Source: Treponema sp. (GTDB lineage Bacteria; Spirochaetota; Spirochaetia; Treponematales; Breznakiellaceae). From it: a stretch of DNA of 7,165 nucleotides. Shown here piece after piece: positions 1-6,048 of the stretch (position 1 is the first letter of the stretch; the number at the start of each line of letters is the position of its first letter). Both the position numbers and the translations under genes were made by a program. A model generated the notes under the pieces. That model was not told the DNA's origin. It searched no databases and saw only the letters and a program-made list of their open reading frames with translations. The stretch spans positions 1-7,165 of the forward strand of contig JAISZZ010000165.1 in the NCBI GenBank assembly GCA_031284385.1. The letters are read 5' to 3'.

Positions 1-69
1 GATGCTGGCGCTCATATCTTTGATTATGTAAAATCAATGAAAGCGGCGGTCATATCTTCCGGCGTTTAG
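1..69 (+). CDS. C-terminal end of an unidentified upstream gene (partial)
   Basis: Frame 1 is open from the left edge to a TAG at 67-69 and gives 22 residues, DAGAHIFDYVKSMKAAVISS followed by GV. The composition fits the helical tail of a real protein. The stop lies 38 bp before the nitroreductase start, so the two genes could be co-transcribed. The fragment is too short to assign a family. An open frame of this length can occur by chance, so the call rests on its position, strand and protein-like composition. Confidence 0.4.
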   Translation, partial: DAGAHIFDYVKSMKAAVISSGV

Positions 70-95
70 CAGAGATATGAAAAATATTTTTATTT

Positions 96-101
96 GAGGA
101 G
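96..101 (+). promoter_or_regulatory. Shine-Dalgarno sequence of the nitroreductase gene
   Basis: GAGGAG lies six bases before the ATG at 108, which is ideal spacing and fixes that start. It is the only convincing ribosome binding site in the window; the other complete genes lack one. Confidence 0.8.
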
Positions 102-107
102 ATTATA

Positions 108-629
108 ATGGGTGATACGCTAAAAGATCTGAAGGAAAGGCGGAGTATCCGCAAGTACAAGACGGGGCAAATCAAAGACAGCGAGCTTGATACGGTTCTG
201 GAGGCTGGAATATGGGCAGCCAGCGGAAAAGGGGCGCAGTCCGCCGTGATGGTTGTGCTGCAAGACGCGGCCAAGATAGCGCGGCTTGAAAAGCTGAACG
301 CGCAAGTGATGGGCAATGCGGACGCGAAACCCTTCTACGGAGCGCCGACCGTTGTTACCGTGCTTGCGGACAAGGAATGCATAACTTGGGTGGATGACGG
401 CAACATGGTGATTGCCAACTTAATCAATGCCGCCCATGCCGTAGGGCTTGGTTCCTGCTACGTCTACCGCGCTAAAAATATCTTTGACGGGGCGGAAGGC
501 AAGGCTCTGCTTAAAGAGTGGGGGCTTGGCGAAAATTACGGCGGCATAGGCCATGTAATTCTCGGTTACGCGGATGAAAGCCCGAATCCCAAGCCACGTA
601 AGAGCGGTTACATCATCAAAATACGCTGA
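108..629 (+). CDS. nitroreductase family protein (FMN-dependent oxidoreductase)
   Basis: This 173-residue protein has the features of the nitroreductase fold. RRSIRKY at residues 11-17 is the N-terminal arginine/serine motif that holds the FMN phosphate. AASGKGAQ at 37-44 matches the usual 'APSG...Q' flavin loop. DGNMVIANLINAAHAVGLGS at 97-116 is the dimer-interface helix. GHVILGYADESPNPKPRKS at 148-166 is the C-terminal strand and FMN-contacting tail. Members are soluble homodimers that use NAD(P)H to reduce nitro compounds, quinones or enones; the physiological substrate cannot be read from sequence. It is at the short end for the family, like many small clostridial and spirochaetal members. 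The ATG has a good Shine-Dalgarno sequence. The exported nuclease gene starts just after the stop, suggesting co-transcription, although no shared function is evident. Confidence 0.9.
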   Translation: MGDTLKDLKERRSIRKYKTGQIKDSELDTVLEAGIWAASGKGAQSAVMVVLQDAAKIARLEKLNAQVMGNADAKPFYGAPTVVTVLADKECITWVDDGNMVIANLINAAHAVGLGSCYVYRAKNIFDGAEGKALLKEWGLGENYGGIGHVILGYADESPNPKPRKSGYIIKIR

Positions 630-636
630 CAGTAAG

Positions 637-1410
637 TTGAAAATCACGTTACAAATACGCCGGTTAGTATTCATAGTTCTAGCGGCGGCGTTTTTTCAGT
701 CGCTTGCCTGTATGTCTGGGGATACGGGTGCCGGCGCTCCTGTCTATGTCGGAAAAACAGGAACGAAGTACCACCGCGCCGATTGTAGAACGCTCCGCAG
801 CACGAAGCGCGAGATAAGCCGCGGCAATGCCGCGTATGCCGGTTATGAGCCATGCCGTATCTGTAATCCAGACGATGGCATCCTGAATACCGGAAATATC
901 GCTGTTTATGGCGCGGCTTCAGAGGCCGGCGGCGCTATTTACCGGGTAAATATCGAAAAACTCACATCTTACCGGCAGGCCGGCATAGAAAAGATGTTAC
1001 GCGGCAAGGTAAGCCGCCATGTTGACGGCGATACCGTGCATATTACGCTAGAAAATCCGCCGGCAGGCCTTAACAGCGTCGAAAAAATCAGGATGATTGG
1101 CGTGGATACGCCGGAAACGGTACACCCCAGCAAGGATGTTGAATATTTTGGCAAGGAAGCAAGCGATTTTACAAAAAAAGCGCTGCTCGGTAAGGATGTA
1201 TACATCGCGCTTGATTGGGATACCCGCGACAAGTATGACCGCCTGTTGGCATACATCTATCTGCCTGACGGCAAATGCCACAACGCCGAACTGATAAAAA
1301 AGGGATACGCTCACGCATACACGCGCTTTCCGTTTCAGTTTTTGGAAGAATTCAGGCTTTTGGAACAGGAAGCCCGCGCCGCAAAAGCAGGCCTATGGGC
1401 TGACGGCTGA
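637..1410 (+). CDS. exported thermonuclease (SNase-like) with Ada-like zinc-binding module
   Basis: The frame opens at ATG 574 inside the nitroreductase gene, but I choose TTG 637. It gives a 257-residue protein with a basic start, a hydrophobic stretch (LVFIVLAAAFF) and SLAC at 22-25, so it is secreted or a lipoprotein. The -3 residue is Ser, so the lipobox is not ideal. Residues 36-78 (YVGKTGTKYHRADC ... PCRIC) resemble the Ada-like zinc-binding domain; His46, Cys50, Cys73 and Cys76 are candidate ligands. From about residue 121 comes an SNase domain. VDGDT supplies Asp130 and Asp132, IRMIGVDTPE supplies Arg152, Asp157 and Glu160, and DKYDR supplies Arg202. These match staphylococcal nuclease Asp19, Asp21, Arg35, Asp40, Glu43 and Arg87, so the calcium-dependent phosphodiesterase centre looks complete. 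A likely role is extracytoplasmic DNA/RNA degradation. There is no clear Shine-Dalgarno sequence; the gene follows the nitroreductase stop by 7 bp and may be translationally coupled. Confidence 0.88.
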   Translation: MKITLQIRRLVFIVLAAAFFQSLACMSGDTGAGAPVYVGKTGTKYHRADCRTLRSTKREISRGNAAYAGYEPCRICNPDDGILNTGNIAVYGAASEAGGAIYRVNIEKLTSYRQAGIEKMLRGKVSRHVDGDTVHITLENPPAGLNSVEKIRMIGVDTPETVHPSKDVEYFGKEASDFTKKALLGKDVYIALDWDTRDKYDRLLAYIYLPDGKCHNAELIKKGYAHAYTRFPFQFLEEFRLLEQEARAAKAGLWADG

Positions 1411-1439
1411 ATCAAAACTCCGCAGCGGTTTGATTCAGC
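1406..1439. terminator. stem-loop overlapping the nuclease stop codon, possible terminator
   Basis: GCTGAATCAAA (1406-1416) is perfectly complementary to TTTGATTCAGC (1429-1439), giving an 11-bp stem. The 12-base loop holds a small nested CCG/CGG stem. The TGA stop lies in the left arm. No T-run follows, so it is not a textbook intrinsic terminator on the + strand. It may instead protect the 3' end of the message or be a dispersed palindrome. Confidence 0.45.
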
Positions 1440-1470
1440 GGAGGTTCATCAACGAGCACGAAAAGCATGA

Positions 1471-1529
1471 AGGGGGGACGATTTCCATACCTTTTCCGGC
1501 ATATAGCCACTTTTTCGTCCGTCCCCCCT
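1471..1529. repeat. 10-bp inverted repeat with G6/C6 arms
   Basis: AGGGGGGACG (1471-1480) is perfectly complementary to CGTCCCCCCT (1520-1529) across a 39-base spacer. A second C-rich block, CTACCCCCC, follows near 1551-1559, so the zone is strongly strand-asymmetric. The long spacer argues against a simple terminator. A dispersed palindrome or element-end relic is more likely. Confidence 0.5.
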
Positions 1530-1578
1530 ACGGTCGCACTACGTTGCGCCCTACCCCCCGGAATGGGTCTGAGAATTA

Positions 1579-1615
1579 CGCGAAGTAACGCGAATTAAGT
1601 TGGCGTTACTTCGCG
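1579..1615. repeat. perfect 13-bp inverted repeat (stem-loop) upstream of trxB
   Basis: CGCGAAGTAACGC (1579-1591) and GCGTTACTTCGCG (1603-1615) are exact reverse complements around an 11-base loop. This is the most stable simple hairpin in the window. No T-run follows. It could be an operator, an attenuator-like element in the trxB leader, or a repetitive palindrome. ATTACGCGAA at its left edge recurs at 5975-5984, just before the second 42-bp repeat copy. Confidence 0.6.
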
Positions 1616-1676
1616 GACGCTCTGTAGGAGGATGGTCAGTCCTGGCGGCCTGATTTTGGCTAGGTTTTTGTTTCTG

Positions 1677-1718
1677 GGCAACCGTCCATTTTCGGCTAGA
1701 TTAATTATTAGGCAATGC
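1677..1718. repeat. 42-bp dispersed repeat, copy A
   Basis: This copy matches 6001-6042 at 37 of 42 positions with no gap. Both begin GGCAACCG, share an exact 16-base core (GGCTAGATTAATTATT minus its last base is the safest reading), and end GGCAATGC. Similarity stops sharply at the right end. Copy A ends 43 bp before the trxB start, so it could contribute promoter or leader sequence there. What kind of element it comes from is unknown. Confidence 0.75.
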
Positions 1719-1761
1719 GGGGGCTTTCTAAACGGGAAGTGATGTGGTATCATTTTAAGCC

Positions 1762-2742
1762 ATGAAAGAAGTTGATTTACTTGTTATCGGGGCTGGGCCT
1801 GCGGGTCTTTGTGCCGCGCAGTATGGCGCTAATGCGGGAATGCGCGTTCTTGTGGTCGAAAACGCCATGATTGGCGGCGAGATGATTAACATCGACAAAT
1901 TGGAAAATTATCCGGGATTTTTGACCGGAATATCGGCGACTGCGGGAAATGGTAAAGAGCTGACTGAAATGATGCGACTCCAAGCGGTGGCGGCGGGCGC
2001 AGAATTCATCATGGGAAGCGCAGAATCTGTTTCGGGAAACAGCAGGGATGGTTTTACGCTCGCGCTTGACGATTATAACGGTATTGCCGCAAAGTCCGAA
2101 AGTATTCACGCAGGCGCGCTGATACTCGCCTCTGGGGCGCACCGCAAGATACTGGATGTCCCCGGAGAGATGGAATTGTATGGTTCCGGTGTATCGTACT
2201 GCGCGGTCTGCGACGGCCCCTTTTTCAAAGGCAAGAAAATTTTTGTGATTGGGGGGGGAGATTCGGCCTGCGCCGAGGCTCGTTTCCTGTCAAAACTTAG
2301 CCCTGACATCCATTTAGTACACAGGCGGGATGCGTTTCGGGCGCAAAAATCGGTTGCTGACCGTGTTTTTAGCGATCCTGCCATAAAGGTACGATTCAAT
2401 ACCAATGTTGTCGGGATAAAAGGCAATGAAAAAGTTGAAGCGATAACACTTCAGGATATAACAACAGGAAAAACTAGCGAGGAAAGAGCCGATGCGGTTT
2501 TCATTTTTACCGGAATTGTGCCGCGCAATAAACTCGTATCATCATCCACGCTCGAAAAAAAACCGGCGCTCGATGAAAATGGTTTTGTGATAACGGATCA
2601 CAAAATGGCGAGCTCTGTTCCCGGAATTTATGCCGCCGGCGATGTCCGTGCGGCACCTTTCCGTCAAATTATAACGGCGGCAAGCGACGGGGCGATAGCG
2701 GCGCATAGCGCGGCGGAATACCTTAGAAATAGCAACGGCTGA
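1762..2742 (+). CDS. trxB: thioredoxin reductase
   Basis: The 326-residue cytoplasmic flavoprotein reduces thioredoxin using NADPH through FAD and a redox disulfide. IGAGPAG at 9-15 is the FAD dinucleotide-binding loop. CAVCD at 147-151 contains the redox pair Cys147/Cys150 in the usual CxxC of bacterial TrxB. VIGGGDSACAEA at 162-173 binds the NADPH pyrophosphate, and HRRDAFRAQ at 187-195 is the 2'-phosphate-binding segment. AAGDVR at 291-296 with Arg301-Gln302 closes the FAD site. The length is slightly above the usual 310-320. The order FAD, NADPH plus CxxC, FAD is that of low-molecular-weight TrxB. The ATG has no clear Shine-Dalgarno sequence. The gene leads a tight run with the GH3 and GNAT genes. 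A run of eight G at 2251-2258 encodes the GGG of the NADPH loop and is a possible slippage site. Ferredoxin-dependent variants of the fold exist, but the HRR motif favours NADPH. Confidence 0.93.
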   Translation: MKEVDLLVIGAGPAGLCAAQYGANAGMRVLVVENAMIGGEMINIDKLENYPGFLTGISATAGNGKELTEMMRLQAVAAGAEFIMGSAESVSGNSRDGFTLALDDYNGIAAKSESIHAGALILASGAHRKILDVPGEMELYGSGVSYCAVCDGPFFKGKKIFVIGGGDSACAEARFLSKLSPDIHLVHRRDAFRAQKSVADRVFSDPAIKVRFNTNVVGIKGNEKVEAITLQDITTGKTSEERADAVFIFTGIVPRNKLVSSSTLEKKPALDENGFVITDHKMASSVPGIYAAGDVRAAPFRQIITAASDGAIAAHSAAEYLRNSNG

Positions 2743-2748
2743 TTTATT

Positions 2749-4416
2749 ATGAAACATTGGATGTTACGTGCCGCGGCGGGACTATTGCTCGTGGTTTATC
2801 CGACGGTAAGTGGCGGCGCGCTCGATTTTTTTGATGGTGATGATGCTGAAACGCTGGCTCTCTCCATTGTGAATGCGATGAGCGATGAGGACGCACTCGC
2901 TCAGACTTTTATGCTGGGATGGCGTGATGTCAGGGGCGTACCCTCTCCGCTGATACAGGAATGGATAACTACACGGCATATAGGCGCGGTTAAAGTTTTT
3001 GGCTGGAACACGGCGGACACGCCGCAATTAGCCCGAAATATCGGCGCGTTTCAGCGTTTGACGGCGCGGAATCCTTATACAACGCCGCTGCTTGTCGCCA
3101 CAGATCAGGAGGGCGGCCTCGTCCGCCATGTCAAAGGCGATACCAGCGAGACCCCCGGTGCGATGGCGATAGGCGCATCAGGCTTTCCAGATGATGCCTA
3201 CAATTCAGGATTCTACATAGGGCGGGAACTTTCGGTACTGGGTATTAACATGAATTTCGCCCCCACAGTTGACCTGTACACGAACCACGGTTCCGTGCTG
3301 ATAGGCTCCCGTTCCTTTGGCGACTATCCTGAGTACGCGGGTATCATGGGAATAGCCTTTTCAAAAGGGCTTTTGGCGGCGGGCGTAATACCTACGGCAA
3401 AACATTTTCCGGGTCATGGAGACACGGCGCTCGATTCGCACGGCGTTCTACCCACTATAGACGCTCCGTTTGACGTGCTTTGGAACCGCGAGCTTGTGCC
3501 TTACCGTATGATAGCCAAAGAAGATATACCCGCTGTGATGAGCGGTCATATCGCATTTCCAAACACCGATTCGGCGGGAGCGCCGGCCTCGCTTTCGCCA
3601 TGGTTTTTGGATGAAGTGCTGCGGCAAAAAATCGGTTTCAAGGGACTTGTTATAACGGACGACCTGATGATGAACGGCGCGACTATGGTTACGGGCAGCC
3701 TCGCGCTCGCTGCAAAGCAGGCACTCATTGCCGGAAACGATGTCATAATGATGAGCAGTACGCCGGCTCTTGACGCGCCTGTTTGGGTGGATCTTCTGCG
3801 GGCTATGCGCGTTGAGCCTAAATTCAACGCCCGTGTGCGGGATGCCGCCCGCCGCGTAATGACGGTAAAACTGAAATACCTGCGCGGCAAGAACGCCGTG
3901 CCGCTCATACCGGATATGGAACGGGTGCGGACGGAAATACCGGACAAGGAAGGGGCGGTATTTTTTCAATGCCTAGCGGCGCGTTCCGTTACCCTTATCA
4001 AGGATGAAAAGAAGCTAATCCCACTTACAGATAAAAATGCTGGACGTCTGTTTTTAGCCGGACAAAATCTTGATTTCTTTGCGCTTGGCAAAAAGTATTT
4101 CAGCGATGTTTCTTCTTACTGGTACAGCATACCAGTTTCAAATGATCTAATGCAGAGGGCGGCTCGCTCTGAAACAATAATTTTTTACCTTTCAAACCGT
4201 GAAGGAATAGAAGTTCTCAGGCGATTCCGCTCTTTGGGAAAGAAAATTATCGTGCTTTCAGTTCTAAGCCCCGCATATCTTAACGAAGTTCCATGGATAG
4301 ATGCGGCTATTGCCGTTTATGGCGACTCCGCCGACTCGTTATTGGCAGGATTTTCGGCTATTTTAGGGAGAATTCCGGCTCAAGGCGTTGTTCCCTTTGT
4401 CTTAAATCGTGGATAA
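2749..4416 (+). CDS. nagZ: exported GH3 beta-N-acetylhexosaminidase (NagZ-like)
   Basis: This is a 555-residue glycoside hydrolase family 3 protein. Residues 1-24 form a signal peptide (MKHWMLRAAAGLLLVV core), so it probably acts outside the cytoplasm. The TIM-barrel domain covers about 37-370. DQEGG is at 119-123. KHFPGHGDT at 218-226 is followed by the Asp229-Ser-His231 dyad, which serves as general acid/base in NagZ enzymes. TDDLMM at 303-308 carries the likely nucleophile Asp304. Residues about 400-550 form a second alpha/beta domain, as in the two-domain Bacillus subtilis NagZ (YbbD); the short Gram-negative enzymes lack it. The family removes N-acetylglucosamine from muropeptides or chitin-like sugars, so cell-wall turnover or saccharide use is the likely role. 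The ATG lies 6 bp after the trxB stop with no clear Shine-Dalgarno sequence, suggesting coupled translation. The GNAT gene follows 8 bp downstream. The exact substrate is inference. Confidence 0.88.
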   Translation: MKHWMLRAAAGLLLVVYPTVSGGALDFFDGDDAETLALSIVNAMSDEDALAQTFMLGWRDVRGVPSPLIQEWITTRHIGAVKVFGWNTADTPQLARNIGAFQRLTARNPYTTPLLVATDQEGGLVRHVKGDTSETPGAMAIGASGFPDDAYNSGFYIGRELSVLGINMNFAPTVDLYTNHGSVLIGSRSFGDYPEYAGIMGIAFSKGLLAAGVIPTAKHFPGHGDTALDSHGVLPTIDAPFDVLWNRELVPYRMIAKEDIPAVMSGHIAFPNTDSAGAPASLSPWFLDEVLRQKIGFKGLVITDDLMMNGATMVTGSLALAAKQALIAGNDVIMMSSTPALDAPVWVDLLRAMRVEPKFNARVRDAARRVMTVKLKYLRGKNAVPLIPDMERVRTEIPDKEGAVFFQCLAARSVTLIKDEKKLIPLTDKNAGRLFLAGQNLDFFALGKKYFSDVSSYWYSIPVSNDLMQRAARSETIIFYLSNREGIEVLRRFRSLGKKIIVLSVLSPAYLNEVPWIDAAIAVYGDSADSLLAGFSAILGRIPAQGVVPFVLNRG

Positions 4417-4424
4417 CGTTAAAT

Positions 4425-5276
4425 ATGGATAAATTTCCTCTGGCGCGATGGTGGAAAGCCCACGAAATTGAGCGTATCTGGCCGGAAACATTGCTGCGCA
4501 TGAAAGAAATCTACTATGTGGCGGCCTGCGCCCGGTTCAGAACGATGAATTTTATAAAAGACCATGCATGGGTGTTTAGCTCCGGCGGTACAAGCGCGAG
4601 TGCGATGTTGTTGCATAGCGGGGGGACGCTGTTTCCGGTTTTCGATGGCAAAACCGACATTGCGGTGCCTTTCTTTTTGGAACGCGCATTAAAAAATGTA
4701 ACGATTTATTCGTTGCAAGGGCTCGCTCAAGAGGTTGAAACGCTCGAAGCCATGCTCGCGCCGTTTGGCATCTATGGGCACGAGACCATAAATTGCAAAT
4801 TGATGGTGATGGAAAAAAATCCGGGCCCCACCGGGATTAAAATGCCGGCAGGTTTAACGCTCCGTTTTCCCGAAATGAGTGATATTAACGGGTTGTTGCC
4901 GTTGCAGGCCGCATACGAAAAGGAAGAAGTCCTGCCAGCCGGCGCTATTTTCGATATTCGTTCATGTTTCTATAACCTTGACCGCATAATCAGAAAAGAA
5001 AAAGTCCTCATCGCGCTCCATAATGGCCGCATAGTCGCTAAAATCAACACTAATGCCAAATCGTATTCACGTTATCAGATAGGCGGCGTTTATGTTTTAC
5101 CGGAATATCGCAAGCGCGGTATCGCAAGCGGTCTTACAGCCGCATTCAGCCGCCTGTTACTCGCCAAAAAACACGGCATAAACCTATTTGTAAACCACGG
5201 CAACGCTGCCGCCCGCAAAGCCTACGCCCGGTGCGGCTTTCAGGAACTATCCGATTACAAAATTGTCTATCTATAA
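4425..5276 (+). CDS. two-domain GNAT family N-acetyltransferase
   Basis: The frame is open from 4293, but the ATG at 4425, 8 bp after the GH3 stop, is preferred; an earlier start would overlap the GH3 gene deeply and add a low-quality Cys/Arg-rich leader. The product has 283 residues. The C-terminal part is a GNAT domain. IGGVYVLPEYRKRGIASGL at 219-237 is motif A, with the RKRGIA acetyl-CoA pyrophosphate loop at 229-234. LFVNHGNAAARKAYARCGF at 254-272 is motif B. Residues about 1-140 look like a second, diverged GNAT-like half, as in other GNAT proteins of this length. No transmembrane segment or signal peptide is seen. It probably transfers an acetyl group from acetyl-CoA to an amine, but the acceptor cannot be told. 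The position after an amino-sugar-releasing enzyme allows a sugar or peptide substrate, which is speculation. Confidence 0.82.
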   Translation: MDKFPLARWWKAHEIERIWPETLLRMKEIYYVAACARFRTMNFIKDHAWVFSSGGTSASAMLLHSGGTLFPVFDGKTDIAVPFFLERALKNVTIYSLQGLAQEVETLEAMLAPFGIYGHETINCKLMVMEKNPGPTGIKMPAGLTLRFPEMSDINGLLPLQAAYEKEEVLPAGAIFDIRSCFYNLDRIIRKEKVLIALHNGRIVAKINTNAKSYSRYQIGGVYVLPEYRKRGIASGLTAAFSRLLLAKKHGINLFVNHGNAAARKAYARCGFQELSDYKIVYL

Positions 5277-5315
5277 CGATGACGCGGTATAGGTAAAGCC
5301 CACCCGCATAGTCCT

Positions 5316-5342
5316 ATGATGCAGCCTGCTGCGCCGCCTCAT
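5316..5342. repeat. 27-bp degenerate direct repeat, copy 1 (upstream of the XRE gene)
   Basis: This segment, ATGATGCAGCCTGCTGCGCC onward, matches 5926-5952 at 21 of 27 positions without gaps; the core is CAGCC, one variable base, then GCTGCGCCG. The two copies lie on either side of the XRE regulator gene. The match is modest and could be a common intergenic repeat of this genome. Confidence 0.4.
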
Positions 5343-5410
5343 TTTTACGATATTCCGCCGGTGCCGCCGTGTCAGTCCGCTCACAGTTTCTATTTATCGC
5401 CTACAGCTAT

Positions 5411-5439
5411 TTGAGACAATTAAAAAACTTGTTTAGTTT
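5411..5439 (+). promoter_or_regulatory. possible promoter of the XRE regulator
   Basis: TTGAGA at 5411-5416 and TAGTTT at 5434-5439 are separated by 17 bases, a reasonable sigma-70 -35/-10 pair in an A+T-rich stretch. Transcription from it would begin almost at the ATG (5448), implying a leaderless or near-leaderless message. This agrees with the lack of a Shine-Dalgarno sequence. Confidence 0.3.
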
Positions 5440-5447
5440 GATATTAA

Positions 5448-5780
5448 ATGAATAACGATGTTTTATATGAGCAGCCGAAACAGCATATACGGGCTATATT
5501 TAGCAGAAACTTGAAAAAGCTGCGTGAAAAAGCGAAATTTTCTCAAATTGAATTGGCCATGCAGTCAGGTATAACGCATAATTTTATAAATGATATTGAA
5601 CACGCAAAACGCGGAGTTTCACTAGACACAATCGAAAAATTGTCAAAAGCTCTGAATGTTTCGCCGCATATTTTTTTTATTGAGGATAGCGGCGCGCTGG
5701 AAAAAGAATTGTCGCCATACCCTGAGCATATAGATTCTCTGCTGAAAGCGGTTGAAGATTTTAGAAGTCATTACGAGTAA
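5448..5780 (+). CDS. XRE-family helix-turn-helix transcriptional regulator
   Basis: This 110-residue protein has a Cro/C1-type DNA-binding domain at about residues 15-77. FSRNLKKLREKAKFSQIELA leads into the helix-turn-helix; the Gln33 to Ala37 helix is followed by the recognition helix around THNFINDIEHAKRGVS (43-58). DTIEKLSKALNVSPHIFF completes the five-helix bundle. The last 30 residues are an acidic tail without an obvious ligand-binding domain, so it is probably a small dimeric repressor. The gene stands alone, with 171 bp upstream and a long gene-poor stretch downstream. It is visibly richer in A+T than its neighbours, which hints at acquisition from elsewhere. The ATG follows TGATATTAA without a Shine-Dalgarno sequence. 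No toxin partner is seen beside it. Its targets are unknown. Confidence 0.88.
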   Translation: MNNDVLYEQPKQHIRAIFSRNLKKLREKAKFSQIELAMQSGITHNFINDIEHAKRGVSLDTIEKLSKALNVSPHIFFIEDSGALEKELSPYPEHIDSLLKAVEDFRSHYE

Positions 5781-5925
5781 CGTGCTTGTTTTGAATTGTA
5801 TTGCGTCCTGCGGCAAGTAATTTTACATTTCCACCCTGCCCGCCAGCCGCATTAACACACGCCGGTGGGTTTCGTTGTTTCTATACCATTTGTGGAATAT
5901 AGCCGCATCACCGGCGCGGCGACCC

Positions 5926-5952
5926 ATGCTACAGCCGGCTGCGCCGTCTTAC
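5926..5952. repeat. 27-bp degenerate direct repeat, copy 2 (downstream of the XRE gene)
   Basis: This copy starts ATGCTACAGCCGGCTGCGCC and is the partner of 5316-5342, in the same orientation and 610 bp away, with 21 of 27 identical bases. Confidence 0.4.
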
Positions 5953-6000
5953 GCTACCCCAATCCGATTTACGGATTACGCGAACTATGCAAAATTGCTA

Positions 6001-6042
6001 GGCAACCGCCACTTTTTGGCTAGATTAATTATTGGGCAATGC
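6001..6042. repeat. 42-bp dispersed repeat, copy B
   Basis: This copy is 37/42 identical to 1677-1718 and in the same orientation. Its right end (GGCAATGC) abuts the decayed minus-strand transposase fragment, and its left side is preceded by ATTACGCGAA (5975-5984), which also precedes copy A. The copies therefore share more than the 42 bp, but with different spacing. Confidence 0.75.
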
Positions 6043-6048
6043 ACCTTT

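Larger units (their letters stand above)
1411..1761. other. repeat-rich intergenic region upstream of trxB
   Basis: No credible gene lies in these 351 bp. The region holds three inverted repeats (1406-1439, 1471-1529, 1579-1615) and a 42-bp dispersed repeat (1677-1718). Open frames of 36 codons (1632-1742) and 43 codons (1467-1598) exist on the + strand, but they run through the repeats and lack usable ribosome binding sites. A TATCAT hexamer at 1748-1753 could be a -10 element for trxB, but no convincing -35 accompanies it. Confidence 0.6.

Noticed and set aside
574..636. Upstream ATG 574 as the nuclease start
   Set aside because: It would overlap the nitroreductase gene by 56 bp and place 21 polar and basic residues before a good signal peptide; TTG 637 fits better.
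1467..1598. 43-codon + strand frame starting at ATG 1467
   Set aside because: It spans two palindromes and a C-rich block, has no Shine-Dalgarno sequence, and resembles no family I know.
1632..1742. 36-codon frame through 42-bp repeat copy A, in the same frame as the open frame in copy B (GNRPFSARLIIRQC against GNRHFLARLIIGQC)
   Set aside because: Four of the five base differences change amino acids, so there is no sign of protein-level selection. The AGGAGG lies directly against the ATG with no spacing. A DNA-level repeat explains it better.
4293..4424. Extended start of the GNAT gene at 4293
   Set aside because: The extra 44 residues overlap the GH3 coding sequence and are Cys/Arg-rich shadow translation. 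ATG 4425 sits right after the GH3 stop.
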